Shown: positions 22,814-33,575 of the stretch, one piece after another
How the letters are laid out: the number at the start of each line of letters is the position of its first letter
Numbering within the stretch: position 1 is the first letter of the stretch
Source of the DNA: an uncultured Lachnospiraceae bacterium
Lineage (GTDB): Bacteria > Bacillota > Clostridia > Lachnospirales > Lachnospiraceae
NCBI GenBank assembly: GCA_910587095.1
Contig: CAJUMJ010000008.1
Span: 1 to 44,758 of the forward strand
Reading direction: 5' to 3'
DNA: 44,758 nt
Program-made: the position numbers and the translations under genes
The notes under the pieces: generated by a model
What the model was told of the DNA's origin: nothing
Seen by the model: the letters and a program-made list of their open reading frames with translations, nothing else
Databases searched by the model: none

Positions 22814-22925
22814 GTGGGAGCCGGTTAAAGCGGTTTGAACGATTTGCGTTAAACCCTAAACCCGAGCTTGTCTGTGGCAACCTTGCAGGTTGCGGCTGGC
22901 AGGCGGAAAAGGCGTCCGAACCACA
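22814..22925 (+). promoter_or_regulatory. Candidate rplK leader RNA
   Basis: The nusG-rplK gap (169 bases) begins its structured part with GTGGGAG (22814-22820) and ends with CCACAA (22921-22926), which can pair as GTGG/CCAC. Inside is the hairpin GCAACC-TTGCA-GGTTGC (22878-22894). I recall a GTGGGAG...CCAC motif before rplK in other Bacillota; an autoregulatory site for L1 or L11 is inferred. Confidence 0.4.
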
Positions 22926-22946
22926 ATATTTTTAGGAGGTGCCGAT

Positions 22947-23372
22947 ATGGCAAAGAAGGTACAAGGTTACATCAAGTTACAGATTCCTGCTGGCAAGGCA
23001 ACGCCAGCGCCCCCGGTTGGTCCTGCACTCGGACAACATGGGGTAAACATCGTTGAATTTACAAAACAGTTCAACGCGAGAACAGCCGACAAGGGTGACG
23101 TGATTATCCCGGTTGTTATCACAGTGTATGCAGACAGAAGTTTCAGCTTCATCACGAAGACTCCTCCTGCTGCGGTTCTTTTAAAGAAAGCGTGCAACAT
23201 CAAATCCGGCTCCGCTGTCCCCAACAAGACGAAGGTGGCTACCATCTCCAAGGCGAAGCTTCAGGAAATCGCGGAGATGAAAATGCCTGACCTGAACGCG
23301 GCGAGCGTTGAGGCGGCCATGAGTATGATCGCCGGTACTGCGAGAAGTATGGGTATCACAGTAGAAGAGTAA
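22947..23372 (+). CDS. rplK: 50S ribosomal protein L11
   Basis: The 141-residue L11 builds the GTPase-associated centre with L10/L12 and 23S rRNA. The sequence starts MAKKVQGYIKLQIPAGKATP and contains the proline-rich PPVGPALGQHGVNI segment, the usual thiostrepton-contact region. The C-terminal rRNA-binding domain is KTKVATISKAKLQEIAEMKMPDL. ATG 22947 follows AGGAGG. It is cotranscribed with rplA 13 bases downstream. Confidence 0.96.
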   Translation: MAKKVQGYIKLQIPAGKATPAPPVGPALGQHGVNIVEFTKQFNARTADKGDVIIPVVITVYADRSFSFITKTPPAAVLLKKACNIKSGSAVPNKTKVATISKAKLQEIAEMKMPDLNAASVEAAMSMIAGTARSMGITVEE

Positions 23373-23385
23373 TGGAGGGTTGGAG

Positions 23386-24075
23386 ATGAAACACGGTAAA
23401 AAATATCAGGAGGCGGCTAAGCAGGTAGATCGTACAACTCTGTATGACACAGCCGAGGCGATCTCTTTAGTGAAAAAAACAGCAACAGCAAAATTTGACG
23501 AGACTGTGGAGGTTCACATCAGAACCGGCTGCGACGGCCGTCATGCGGAGCAGCAGATCCGTGGCGCGGTGGTACTGCCCAACGGAACCGGCAGAACGGT
23601 GCGCGTGTTAGTGTTTGCCAAGGGAGACAAGGTAAACGAGGCCGAGGCTGCGGGCGCGGATCATGTTGGCGGCGAGGAGCTGATACCCAGAATCCAGAAC
23701 GAAGGATGGCTTGACTTTGACGTGGTGGTAGCGACTCCCGATATGATGGGTGTTGTTGGACGTTTGGGTAAGGTGCTCGGCCCCAAGGGCTTGATGCCCA
23801 ACCCCAAGGCGGGTACGGTTACCATGGATGTGGCAAAGGCGATCAGCGATATCAAAGCAGGTAAGATTGAGTACAGACTGGATAAGGCGAATATTATCCA
23901 CGTCCCCGTAGGCAAAGTTTCCTTTGAGGAGAGCAAGCTGCAGGAGAACTTTGACACGCTGATGGAGGCGATTGTCAAGGCAAAGCCCGCCGCACTGAAA
24001 GGACAGTATCTCAGAAGTATTACGCTGGCGACTACCATGGGTCCCGGCGTGAAGGTGAATGTGGCGAAGTATTAA
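23386..24075 (+). CDS. rplA: 50S ribosomal protein L1
   Basis: The 229-residue L1 of the ribosomal stalk on the E-site side; in many bacteria it also represses the L11-L1 mRNA. It shows HIRTGCDGRHAEQQIRGAVVLPNGTG, the VVATPDMMGVVGRLGKVLGPKGLMPNPKAGTV block and the TMGPGVKVN end. ATG 23386 after GGAGGGTTGGAG is preferred over the TTG two codons earlier. It ends at a terminator; the L10-L12 genes that usually follow are about 4.1 kb away. Confidence 0.96.
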   Translation: MKHGKKYQEAAKQVDRTTLYDTAEAISLVKKTATAKFDETVEVHIRTGCDGRHAEQQIRGAVVLPNGTGRTVRVLVFAKGDKVNEAEAAGADHVGGEELIPRIQNEGWLDFDVVVATPDMMGVVGRLGKVLGPKGLMPNPKAGTVTMDVAKAISDIKAGKIEYRLDKANIIHVPVGKVSFEESKLQENFDTLMEAIVKAKPAALKGQYLRSITLATTMGPGVKVNVAKY

Positions 24076-24100
24076 AAAAGAGACGGATTACGGAAAATAA

Positions 24101-24136
24101 AGGAGAGCGGTGTGCTTCGGCATATCGCTCTTTTCT
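24101..24136 (+). terminator. Terminator after rplA
   Basis: AGAGCGGTGTGC-TTCG-GCATATCGCTCT hairpin with a UUCG loop, followed by TTTTCTGTTTT. Confidence 0.85.
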
Positions 24137-24184
24137 GTTTTGCTTTTCATCCGGTTTATCGGCAATTTCTTGTGAGAATGTATT

Positions 24185-24213
24185 TTGCTATAACTTACGT
24201 TTGATGATATAAT
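24185..24213 (+). promoter_or_regulatory. Promoter immediately before the CapA gene
   Basis: TTGCTA (24185-24190), 17 bases, TATAAT (24208-24213). The first purine at the normal distance is A24220, the A of the ATG, so the transcript may be leaderless. Confidence 0.6.
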
Positions 24214-24219
24214 AGTCGC

Positions 24220-25539
24220 ATGGCTAAGAAAAGATCGCGTAAAATGAAGAAAAAAAAGAGAATACGGTTTCGTCGGAGCTTTTTCCTGCCGTTTATCATC
24301 ACGCTGACAGCGGCAGTGGCGACAGGAGTATTGGGGTTGGCGGCGCACCAGTGGATTATGGAGCCGGTGAAGAAGAAAACGACCAATACAGTCAATGCCG
24401 ATAAAGAGGAGAGCAGGGCGGAGGAGAATGCGCAGACGATCGGGGAAGAAGAAATAAATGAACCTGCGGATCCGGTCGATGAAGGCGGGGAAACGGAACC
24501 TGTGGCGGCGGTTTCAAAGTATCAGGAAGAGCTGGACGACCCGGTTTATATGGAGGAGAACAATATATATACCGTGGAGCCGGCGGAGGAAGGGCAGGTA
24601 ACGCTTGCTTTTGCGGGGGATATTCTGTTTGACGACCATTATGCTATTATGGGGCCGGTGCACGCAGGCGGAGGCATCTCCGACGGCATAACGCCGGAGG
24701 TGATTGAGCGGATGCAGGCTGCGGATATTATGATGCTCAACAACGAATTTGCCTATTCCGACAGGGGGGCTCCTCTTGAGGAGAAGCAGTTCACGTTCCG
24801 GGCAAGGCCGGAGACGGCGGCGTATCTGACTGATTTGGGAGTTGATCTGGTATCGCTGGCGAACAATCACGCCTACGATTACGGGCCGGAGGCTTTGACT
24901 GACACGCTTGATATTCTCCGGGAGACAGGAATTCCCTATGTCGGTGCGGGGCGGGATATCAGCGAGGCGAGAAGGCCGGTCTATTATATTGTGGGGGATA
25001 TCAAGATCGCTTTTGTCAGCGCGACTCAGATTGAGCGTCTCGATACGCCGGATACGAAGGAGGCCACGGAAAATTCCCCGGGCGTATTGCGGTGCTGGAA
25101 CGGGGCAAAGTTTTTGGAGACGATTCGTGAAGCGGCCTCTAACAGTGATTTCGTGGTTGCGTATGTCCATTGGGGGACAGAAAATCAGGTGGAGTTGGAC
25201 TGGGCGCAGTTGAAGCAGGCTCCCGAACTGGTTGAGGCGGGTGCGGATCTGGTGATTGGGGATCATCCGCACTGTCTCCAGCCAATCGGTGTGATCCAGG
25301 GGGTGCCCGTGATTTACAGTATGGGAAATTTCTGGTTTAACTCAAAGACACTGGATACAGGAATGGTAGAAGTGGTGTTAGACGAGAGTGGCATTGTGAG
25401 TTACCGGTTTGTTCCCTGCCTGCAGAGCGGGTGCAGGACCACGCTTTTGCACGGGGCGGAAAAGGAGCGGGTACTTACATATATGCGGAGCATTTCCGAG
25501 GGCGTGCGGATTGATGAGGAAGGGTTTGTGAGCTGGTAG
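24220..25539 (+). CDS. CapA family (PgsA-like) membrane-anchored metallophosphatase-fold protein
   Basis: CapA/PgsA proteins help make or export poly-gamma-glutamate or act on cell-surface polymers. The 439-residue protein has a very basic N-terminus, one membrane anchor (FFLPFIITLTAAVATGVLGLAA, residues ~24-45) and a Glu-rich linker. The CapA domain has AFAGDILFDD, MMLNNEFAYSD, LVSLANNHAYDYG, VAYVHWGTE and VIGDHPHCLQPIGVIQGVPVIYSMGNFWF, the metal-site signatures of the family. It is probably exposed outside the cell. It has no capB/capC neighbours. The ATG lies 7 bases after a TATAAT, so initiation may be leaderless; a second ATG at 24244 is the alternative. Confidence 0.88.
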   Translation: MAKKRSRKMKKKKRIRFRRSFFLPFIITLTAAVATGVLGLAAHQWIMEPVKKKTTNTVNADKEESRAEENAQTIGEEEINEPADPVDEGGETEPVAAVSKYQEELDDPVYMEENNIYTVEPAEEGQVTLAFAGDILFDDHYAIMGPVHAGGGISDGITPEVIERMQAADIMMLNNEFAYSDRGAPLEEKQFTFRARPETAAYLTDLGVDLVSLANNHAYDYGPEALTDTLDILRETGIPYVGAGRDISEARRPVYYIVGDIKIAFVSATQIERLDTPDTKEATENSPGVLRCWNGAKFLETIREAASNSDFVVAYVHWGTENQVELDWAQLKQAPELVEAGADLVIGDHPHCLQPIGVIQGVPVIYSMGNFWFNSKTLDTGMVEVVLDESGIVSYRFVPCLQSGCRTTLLHGAEKERVLTYMRSISEGVRIDEEGFVSW

Positions 25540-25655
25540 GAAAACGGTTTGTTTTTTGGGGAAGTGAAACTTTCCCGCCGGATGAATCGTATTACCTGTA
25601 TAGAGGCAAATGACAGGAACAAAAACGGCTTGCCGGACAGAAAGGAATCAGAGAT

Positions 25656-27092
25656 ATGAACGTAGGAAACAGTTATTCTTCATGGATCAGAAATAATGCG
25701 CAGGCGGGATACGGGAACGGAAACCGTAGTGCCGGAAGCGGCAGGGCGGGAAAAAGTGACACAAACGTCATAGCTCCCGGAGAAGCGGATAAAAAGAAAA
25801 CGGAAGAAAAGAGCGAAGAGAAGAGCGCGGCGGATATGACTTACCGCGAACAAATACTGGCACATATGGAGGAGATGGCGAGAAAGGTGAAGGAGGGCAA
25901 GGTAGAACCAACCTTCCAGACGGGAGCCGAGTCTTTTACCATAAAGGAATGGGAAAAGCTTCTCGCTGATTTTGACGATGCCGAGGAGGCTTTGCAGGAG
26001 CAGATCAAGGAAATGATTGCGGAAGTGGAGGAGCAGGCCGCCAGGGAAGCGATGAGAAGGGAAGCGGAGGGTAAGCCTGACGCGGACGGGACGGAAACGA
26101 CAATTGTGACAAATGTGTCAGTTCCGGAGGCAGCGCAGACGCAGACGGCTTCGGCTGGCAGCGTAGTGAATCCGGGGACGTCTTCGGACAGCGGCGTGGC
26201 AGCTCCCCAGGCGGCAACCGTGGGAGGCGGCGCGGCGGCTTCGGGGAAAAAACCGCGGGAGATAGAAGGCGCGGACGATAATCATACGGATGTGGAAGTG
26301 ACAGACCCGGAGGAGCTTATGGAGCTGCTTACGGGGGAAGTGACCAGGAGCACGTTTCCCACCGATGATCCGCAGAAAAAGCACTGGTTTATCACATGCT
26401 ACGGGCAGGACGGAATCAGATGTAAGGAGGCTTATTTTGACGGGACAAAATGGGTCAACAAGGACTGCTGGAAGTTTTCTTATACAGAACCGGGACAGTA
26501 TGAGAAGGTGATGGCGTTTCTGGAACGGTTCCCGCAGGATGCGAACCTGCGGTTTGCCAGCAGCGAAGAGTTCTGGAAGGACTTTCTGGCCGGAAAGATC
26601 AATGGGGACGAGTTTGTCAATTTCTTTGAGACTTCCACCGACAAGGACGGCGTGCCGGATTACACCTATGAGAAGGACGGTTCCACTTACATAGACCGGG
26701 AGAAGGCGAAGTGGGCCAAATATATGAACGGCTTCGGTGCGCATTTCTATACTGGGGAGGAGATGGATCTGATCTGGCGGGCGGTTATCAACGAAAACCG
26801 GAAGGGCCTGCAGAAAATTTCCGATTATGACGGAAAGATGACGATTCCCGAAGACGCGAAGAACGAAGAGACGGCGGACAAGGAAGAGGATCTCGAGACG
26901 AAAATTATCACCAAACCCGACGGCTCCACAGTGCTGGAGATTAAGACAAGTTTCGGTGTGATGGAGGTGGAAATCACGGAGGCGCAGAAGTTCGGATTGC
27001 AGTATGAGGCGCGTCCGGGCGCACACACCGGCAGGATCATGCCGGCAGAATCCCCCGCACATGCGGCAGCGTATGGGAACGGGGAGGTGTGA
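25656..27092 (+). CDS. Unknown 478-residue protein, first of a pair
   Basis: I do not recognise a characterised family. There is no signal peptide or membrane helix. It starts MNVGNSYSSWIRNN and has a charged coiled-coil-prone part (residues ~45-135, rich in Glu/Lys). A low-complexity Ala/Ser/Thr/Gly linker (~150-200) follows. A folded C-terminal part has many aromatics (HWFITCYGQDGIRCKEAYFD, WAKYMNGFGAHFYTGEEMDLIWRAVI). The ATG follows AAAGGAA. The stop is one base before the next start, so the two proteins are surely translated together. It resembles in style the uncharacterised proteins of Lachnospiraceae that begin with a short Asn/Tyr/Ser-rich stretch, as the FliD-like protein here also does. 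Confidence 0.8.
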   Translation: MNVGNSYSSWIRNNAQAGYGNGNRSAGSGRAGKSDTNVIAPGEADKKKTEEKSEEKSAADMTYREQILAHMEEMARKVKEGKVEPTFQTGAESFTIKEWEKLLADFDDAEEALQEQIKEMIAEVEEQAAREAMRREAEGKPDADGTETTIVTNVSVPEAAQTQTASAGSVVNPGTSSDSGVAAPQAATVGGGAAASGKKPREIEGADDNHTDVEVTDPEELMELLTGEVTRSTFPTDDPQKKHWFITCYGQDGIRCKEAYFDGTKWVNKDCWKFSYTEPGQYEKVMAFLERFPQDANLRFASSEEFWKDFLAGKINGDEFVNFFETSTDKDGVPDYTYEKDGSTYIDREKAKWAKYMNGFGAHFYTGEEMDLIWRAVINENRKGLQKISDYDGKMTIPEDAKNEETADKEEDLETKIITKPDGSTVLEIKTSFGVMEVEITEAQKFGLQYEARPGAHTGRIMPAESPAHAAAYGNGEV

Positions 27093-27093
27093 C

Positions 27094-27960
27094 ATGGGCA
27101 TCAGCGGCATAGGCAGTCGGAACACTTACATTTACAATACTACGACGGGAAAGCTTTCGTCGAAGGACGGGCAGCAGGATGCCTTTGTGGATTACTTTAA
27201 CGGGGATATTAACGGCGATGAGGATGATACCCTCAATGGGTTTGACAGGTCGCGAAAAGCGGATATAGAAAATCTGATTGATACTTGGGCGCAGGTTGAC
27301 AGGAGCCTTTTTAGCGAACCGGGGAAAGAGGAGTATGAGATTACCACGGAGTTCGTTGACGCGGTGACTTCCACTGTACAGGTGGACGGCGGCAAAATTT
27401 TTACATGCTACAGCGGCGGCTTTTTTGCCAGTATTGATCCATCCGAGCTCTTTCAAAAGGCGGGACCGTTCCAGACATACGAACATAAGGGCTACGATCC
27501 TTCTGACAACAGTGTCAATATTGCCGTGGGCGATGTGTTTGACCTGGGAAACGGTTACAGGCTGCGTGTAGGCAGCGATCAGGTCTACGGCGAAGGGCAC
27601 GGATACAAGAATGGGGAAAACGATGAAAAGCTGCGGGCGCTTGCGTGGGGTCTTGGCGCACTGATCCATTTTTCGGAAGGACGATGGTCCGGCGTGATGC
27701 TGGAGCTGGGAGACAGGGTGGCTGCCACATCCGACAGACACGACCTGATGGGAGGCACAACGCCCATGCTGTTAGAACTGCTGCGGCAGCTTGGCGTGGA
27801 TACCGACCGGGAATTTATCTTAAACGGAACGAAATGCGAGGTGCGGGACGGAAAAATCCATGAGGTCGGCGACAGGTGGGGCGTGGCGCGCAATGTGCGC
27901 GACGAGGCGATCAGGAAGTACGAGGAGGAGATGTCCCGTCCGCTTTCGAGCTGGAAATAA
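27094..27960 (+). CDS. Unknown 288-residue protein, second of the pair
   Basis: No family recognised. It starts MGISGIGSRNTYIYNTTTGKL, with ATG 27094 after GGGGAGGTG, one base past the upstream stop. Near residue 37 it has GDINGDEDDTLNGFD, which resembles the calcium loop of EF-hand or dockerin repeats with an extra acidic pair. Further on come a beta-rich stretch (VFDLGNGYRLRVGSDQVYG) and LWGLG-like hydrophobic helices. There is no signal peptide or membrane segment. The gap to the L10 promoter is about 70 bases. Function unknown; likely a partner of the preceding protein. Confidence 0.8.
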   Translation: MGISGIGSRNTYIYNTTTGKLSSKDGQQDAFVDYFNGDINGDEDDTLNGFDRSRKADIENLIDTWAQVDRSLFSEPGKEEYEITTEFVDAVTSTVQVDGGKIFTCYSGGFFASIDPSELFQKAGPFQTYEHKGYDPSDNSVNIAVGDVFDLGNGYRLRVGSDQVYGEGHGYKNGENDEKLRALAWGLGALIHFSEGRWSGVMLELGDRVAATSDRHDLMGGTTPMLLELLRQLGVDTDREFILNGTKCEVRDGKIHEVGDRWGVARNVRDEAIRKYEEEMSRPLSSWK

Positions 27961-28031
27961 CTGAAACCCGTCCGTCTGCGGGCTGGAGCTGCCTGCAATG
28001 GGACAAGATGCTTATAAATGTGGAAAAACAG

Positions 28032-28061
28032 TTGACAGCTCACTGCGGATTGTGCTATAGT
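28032..28061 (+). promoter_or_regulatory. Promoter of rplJ-rplL
   Basis: TTGACA (28032-28037), 18 bases, TATAGT (28056-28061), just before the L10 leader. Confidence 0.75.
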
Positions 28062-28066
28062 AGCAA

Positions 28067-28180
28067 ATGCCGAAGACAGTAGGTGCCGTATTGCCGGCGT
28101 AAGAGTCCGCCTACCGAGGAGAGAAGAGATATCATTGACTTATATCATCCTTCCTGTCTTCAGGGAGGATGTTTCTGTGT
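28067..28180 (+). ncRNA. L10 ribosomal protein leader
   Basis: The stretch starts GCCGAAGACAGTAGGTGCCG and continues with CCTACCGAGGAG, the conserved pairing (GTAGG/CCTAC) and loop text of the Bacillota L10 leader. The L10(L12)4 complex binds it to shut off rplJL. A hairpin, CATCCT/AGGATG (about 28146-28170), follows as the likely attenuator, though its T tract is short. Confidence 0.8.
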
Positions 28181-28222
28181 ATACACTCCTATCGGCACGA
28201 AAATCTATAAGGAGGTAAAGAA

Positions 28223-28789
28223 ATGGCAAAGGTGGAATTGAAAAAACCGATCGTAGAAGAGATCGCCGCTGCCGTGAAGGACGCGCAGTCAGTCGTTTTG
28301 GTTGACTATCGTGGACTCACCGTAGAGCAGGATACACAGCTTCGCAAACAGTTGCGTGAAGCGGGGATCACCTACAAGGTTTACAAGAACACAATGATGA
28401 ATTTTGCATTCAAGGGTACGGACTGCGAACCGCTTCTTCCTTATCTGGAAGGGCCCAGCGCGGTTGCCATCTCCACTGAGGATGCAACGGCTCCGGCCAG
28501 AGTGCTGTGCAAGTTCGCTAAGACGGCGGATGCGCTTGAGGTGAAGGGCGGCATTGTGGAAGGCATCGCCTACGATGCGGACGGTATCAAGGAAGTCGCT
28601 AAGATTCCTTCCAGAGAAGAGCTGCTGTCCAAGCTGCTTGGCAGCATCCAGTCTCCGATCACCAACTTCGCGCGCGTGATGAACCAGTTGGCGGAGAAAG
28701 GCGGCGCGGCAGAGTGCGAGGCGCCCGTGAAGGAAGAGGCGGCTGCGGAAGAAGCTTCGCCTGCGGAGGAAGCGCCTGCGGCAGAATAA
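28223..28789 (+). CDS. rplJ: 50S ribosomal protein L10
   Basis: The 188-residue stalk base protein joins 23S rRNA to L12 dimers. It has VVLVDYRGLTVEQDTQLRKQ, YKVYKNTMMNFAF and the alpha-8 helix region that binds L12. The end is an Ala/Glu-rich tail (CEAPVKEEAAAEEASPAEE), about 15-20 residues longer than in E. coli or Bacillus, a feature seen in some Clostridia. ATG 28223 follows AAGGAGG. It is regulated through its own leader. Confidence 0.96.
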   Translation: MAKVELKKPIVEEIAAAVKDAQSVVLVDYRGLTVEQDTQLRKQLREAGITYKVYKNTMMNFAFKGTDCEPLLPYLEGPSAVAISTEDATAPARVLCKFAKTADALEVKGGIVEGIAYDADGIKEVAKIPSREELLSKLLGSIQSPITNFARVMNQLAEKGGAAECEAPVKEEAAAEEASPAEEAPAAE

Positions 28790-28902
28790 TCGGGTTAAAC
28801 GGTTTAAATGCTGCGAAATTAAAACAATCGCATTAACCCCCGGATCTGGCAACGACGATCCCGGGAAATAATTTATTAACGAAAAAATGGAGGAAAACAA
28901 TC

Positions 28903-29280
28903 ATGGCAAAATTGACCACTCAGGAAATGATCGACGCGATCAAAGAGTTGACAGTATTAGAGTTAAATGATCTGGTAAAGGCATGTGAGGAAGAGTTCGG
29001 CGTATCCGCAGCAGCGGGTGTAGTTGTTGCGGCAGCAGGCGACGCTGGTGCGGCGGCTGTTGAGGAGAAGACCGAGTTCGACGTTGAGCTGACAGAGGTT
29101 GGCCCGAATAAGGTTAAGGTTATCAAGGTGGTTCGTGAGGCTACCGGCCTTGGCCTGAAGGAGGCGAAGGATCTGGTTGATTCCGCTCCGAAGGTACTCA
29201 AGGAGGCTGCTTCCAAGGAGGAGGCTGACGGTATCAAGGCTAAACTCGAAGCAGAGGGCGCAAAAGTTACCCTCAAGTAA
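28903..29280 (+). CDS. rplL: 50S ribosomal protein L7/L12
   Basis: The 125-residue acidic stalk protein recruits translational GTPases. The N-terminal dimer part is LTTQEMIDAIKELTVLELNDLVKACEEEFGVSAAA, followed by an Ala-rich hinge and the C-terminal domain KTEFDVELTEVGPNKVKVIKVVREATGLGLKEAKDLVD. ATG 28903 after TGGAGG. It is cotranscribed with rplJ and ends at a strong terminator. Confidence 0.97.
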   Translation: MAKLTTQEMIDAIKELTVLELNDLVKACEEEFGVSAAAGVVVAAAGDAGAAAVEEKTEFDVELTEVGPNKVKVIKVVREATGLGLKEAKDLVDSAPKVLKEAASKEEADGIKAKLEAEGAKVTLK

Positions 29281-29301
29281 TTTCGGGAATTACGCAAATC
29301 G

Positions 29302-29350
29302 GGCCGTTCATGTGCAAAAGCACATGGGCGGTCTTGCTGTTTGTTTTTTG
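29302..29350 (+). terminator. Terminator after rplL
   Basis: A 14-bp stem (29302-29315 with 29320-29333, core CATGTGC-AAAA-GCACATG) followed by a T-rich run. Confidence 0.85.
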
Positions 29351-29419
29351 CGCCGTGTCCGTTCGGACAATCTTCGATTTATCTCATAATTTACGACATA
29401 ATTTTTTAGAAAAATTTCA

Positions 29420-29448
29420 TTGACTAGCGGATGGACTTGTAGTAGAAT
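29420..29448 (+). promoter_or_regulatory. Promoter of rpoB-rpoC
   Basis: TTGACT (29420-29425), 17 bases, TAGAAT (29443-29448). A TATACT near 29472 could be a second -10. Confidence 0.7.
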
Positions 29449-29539
29449 GTATAGTGCACTATTATGGTGTGCTATACTTATTTTTTGTAACATTTTTTAA
29501 TTCAACATGATCAATCATAAAGAACGGGGTGAAGTGTCA

Positions 29540-33397
<3,858 letters not shown>

Positions 33398-33399
33398 CA

Positions 33400-33543
33400 A
33401 TGTGAGAAGTATTTCTACAACTTAGCAGCAGAGGCTGCTTCGTTAAGAAATACGAAGTCTGTTTTACAGACTTTTCTCACATGGGAGAATGCTAAAAAGC
33501 AGCATTCTCCGTGGGGACTGGAGATTCCGAAAACGGCTTCTCC
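33400..33543. repeat. Multi-stem structured element, copy 2, between rpoB and rpoC
   Basis: Same order of stems as the element at 6555-6720. P1 is ATGTGAGA/TCTCACAT (33400-33407/33475-33482). P2 is GTATTTCT/AGAAATAC (33409-33416/33446-33453) with an inner AGCAGC-AGAG-GCTGCT hairpin. P3 is AAGTCTG/CAGACTT (33455-33473). P4 is GGAGAATGCT/AGCATTCTCC (33484-33510) and P5 is GGAGA...CCG/CGG...TCTCC (33520-33543). There is no T tract, so it is not an ordinary terminator. It fills the 178-base rpoB-rpoC gap. Confidence 0.7.
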
Positions 33544-33575
33544 GCATGTATATGACAGATGGAGGGTAATGCAGG

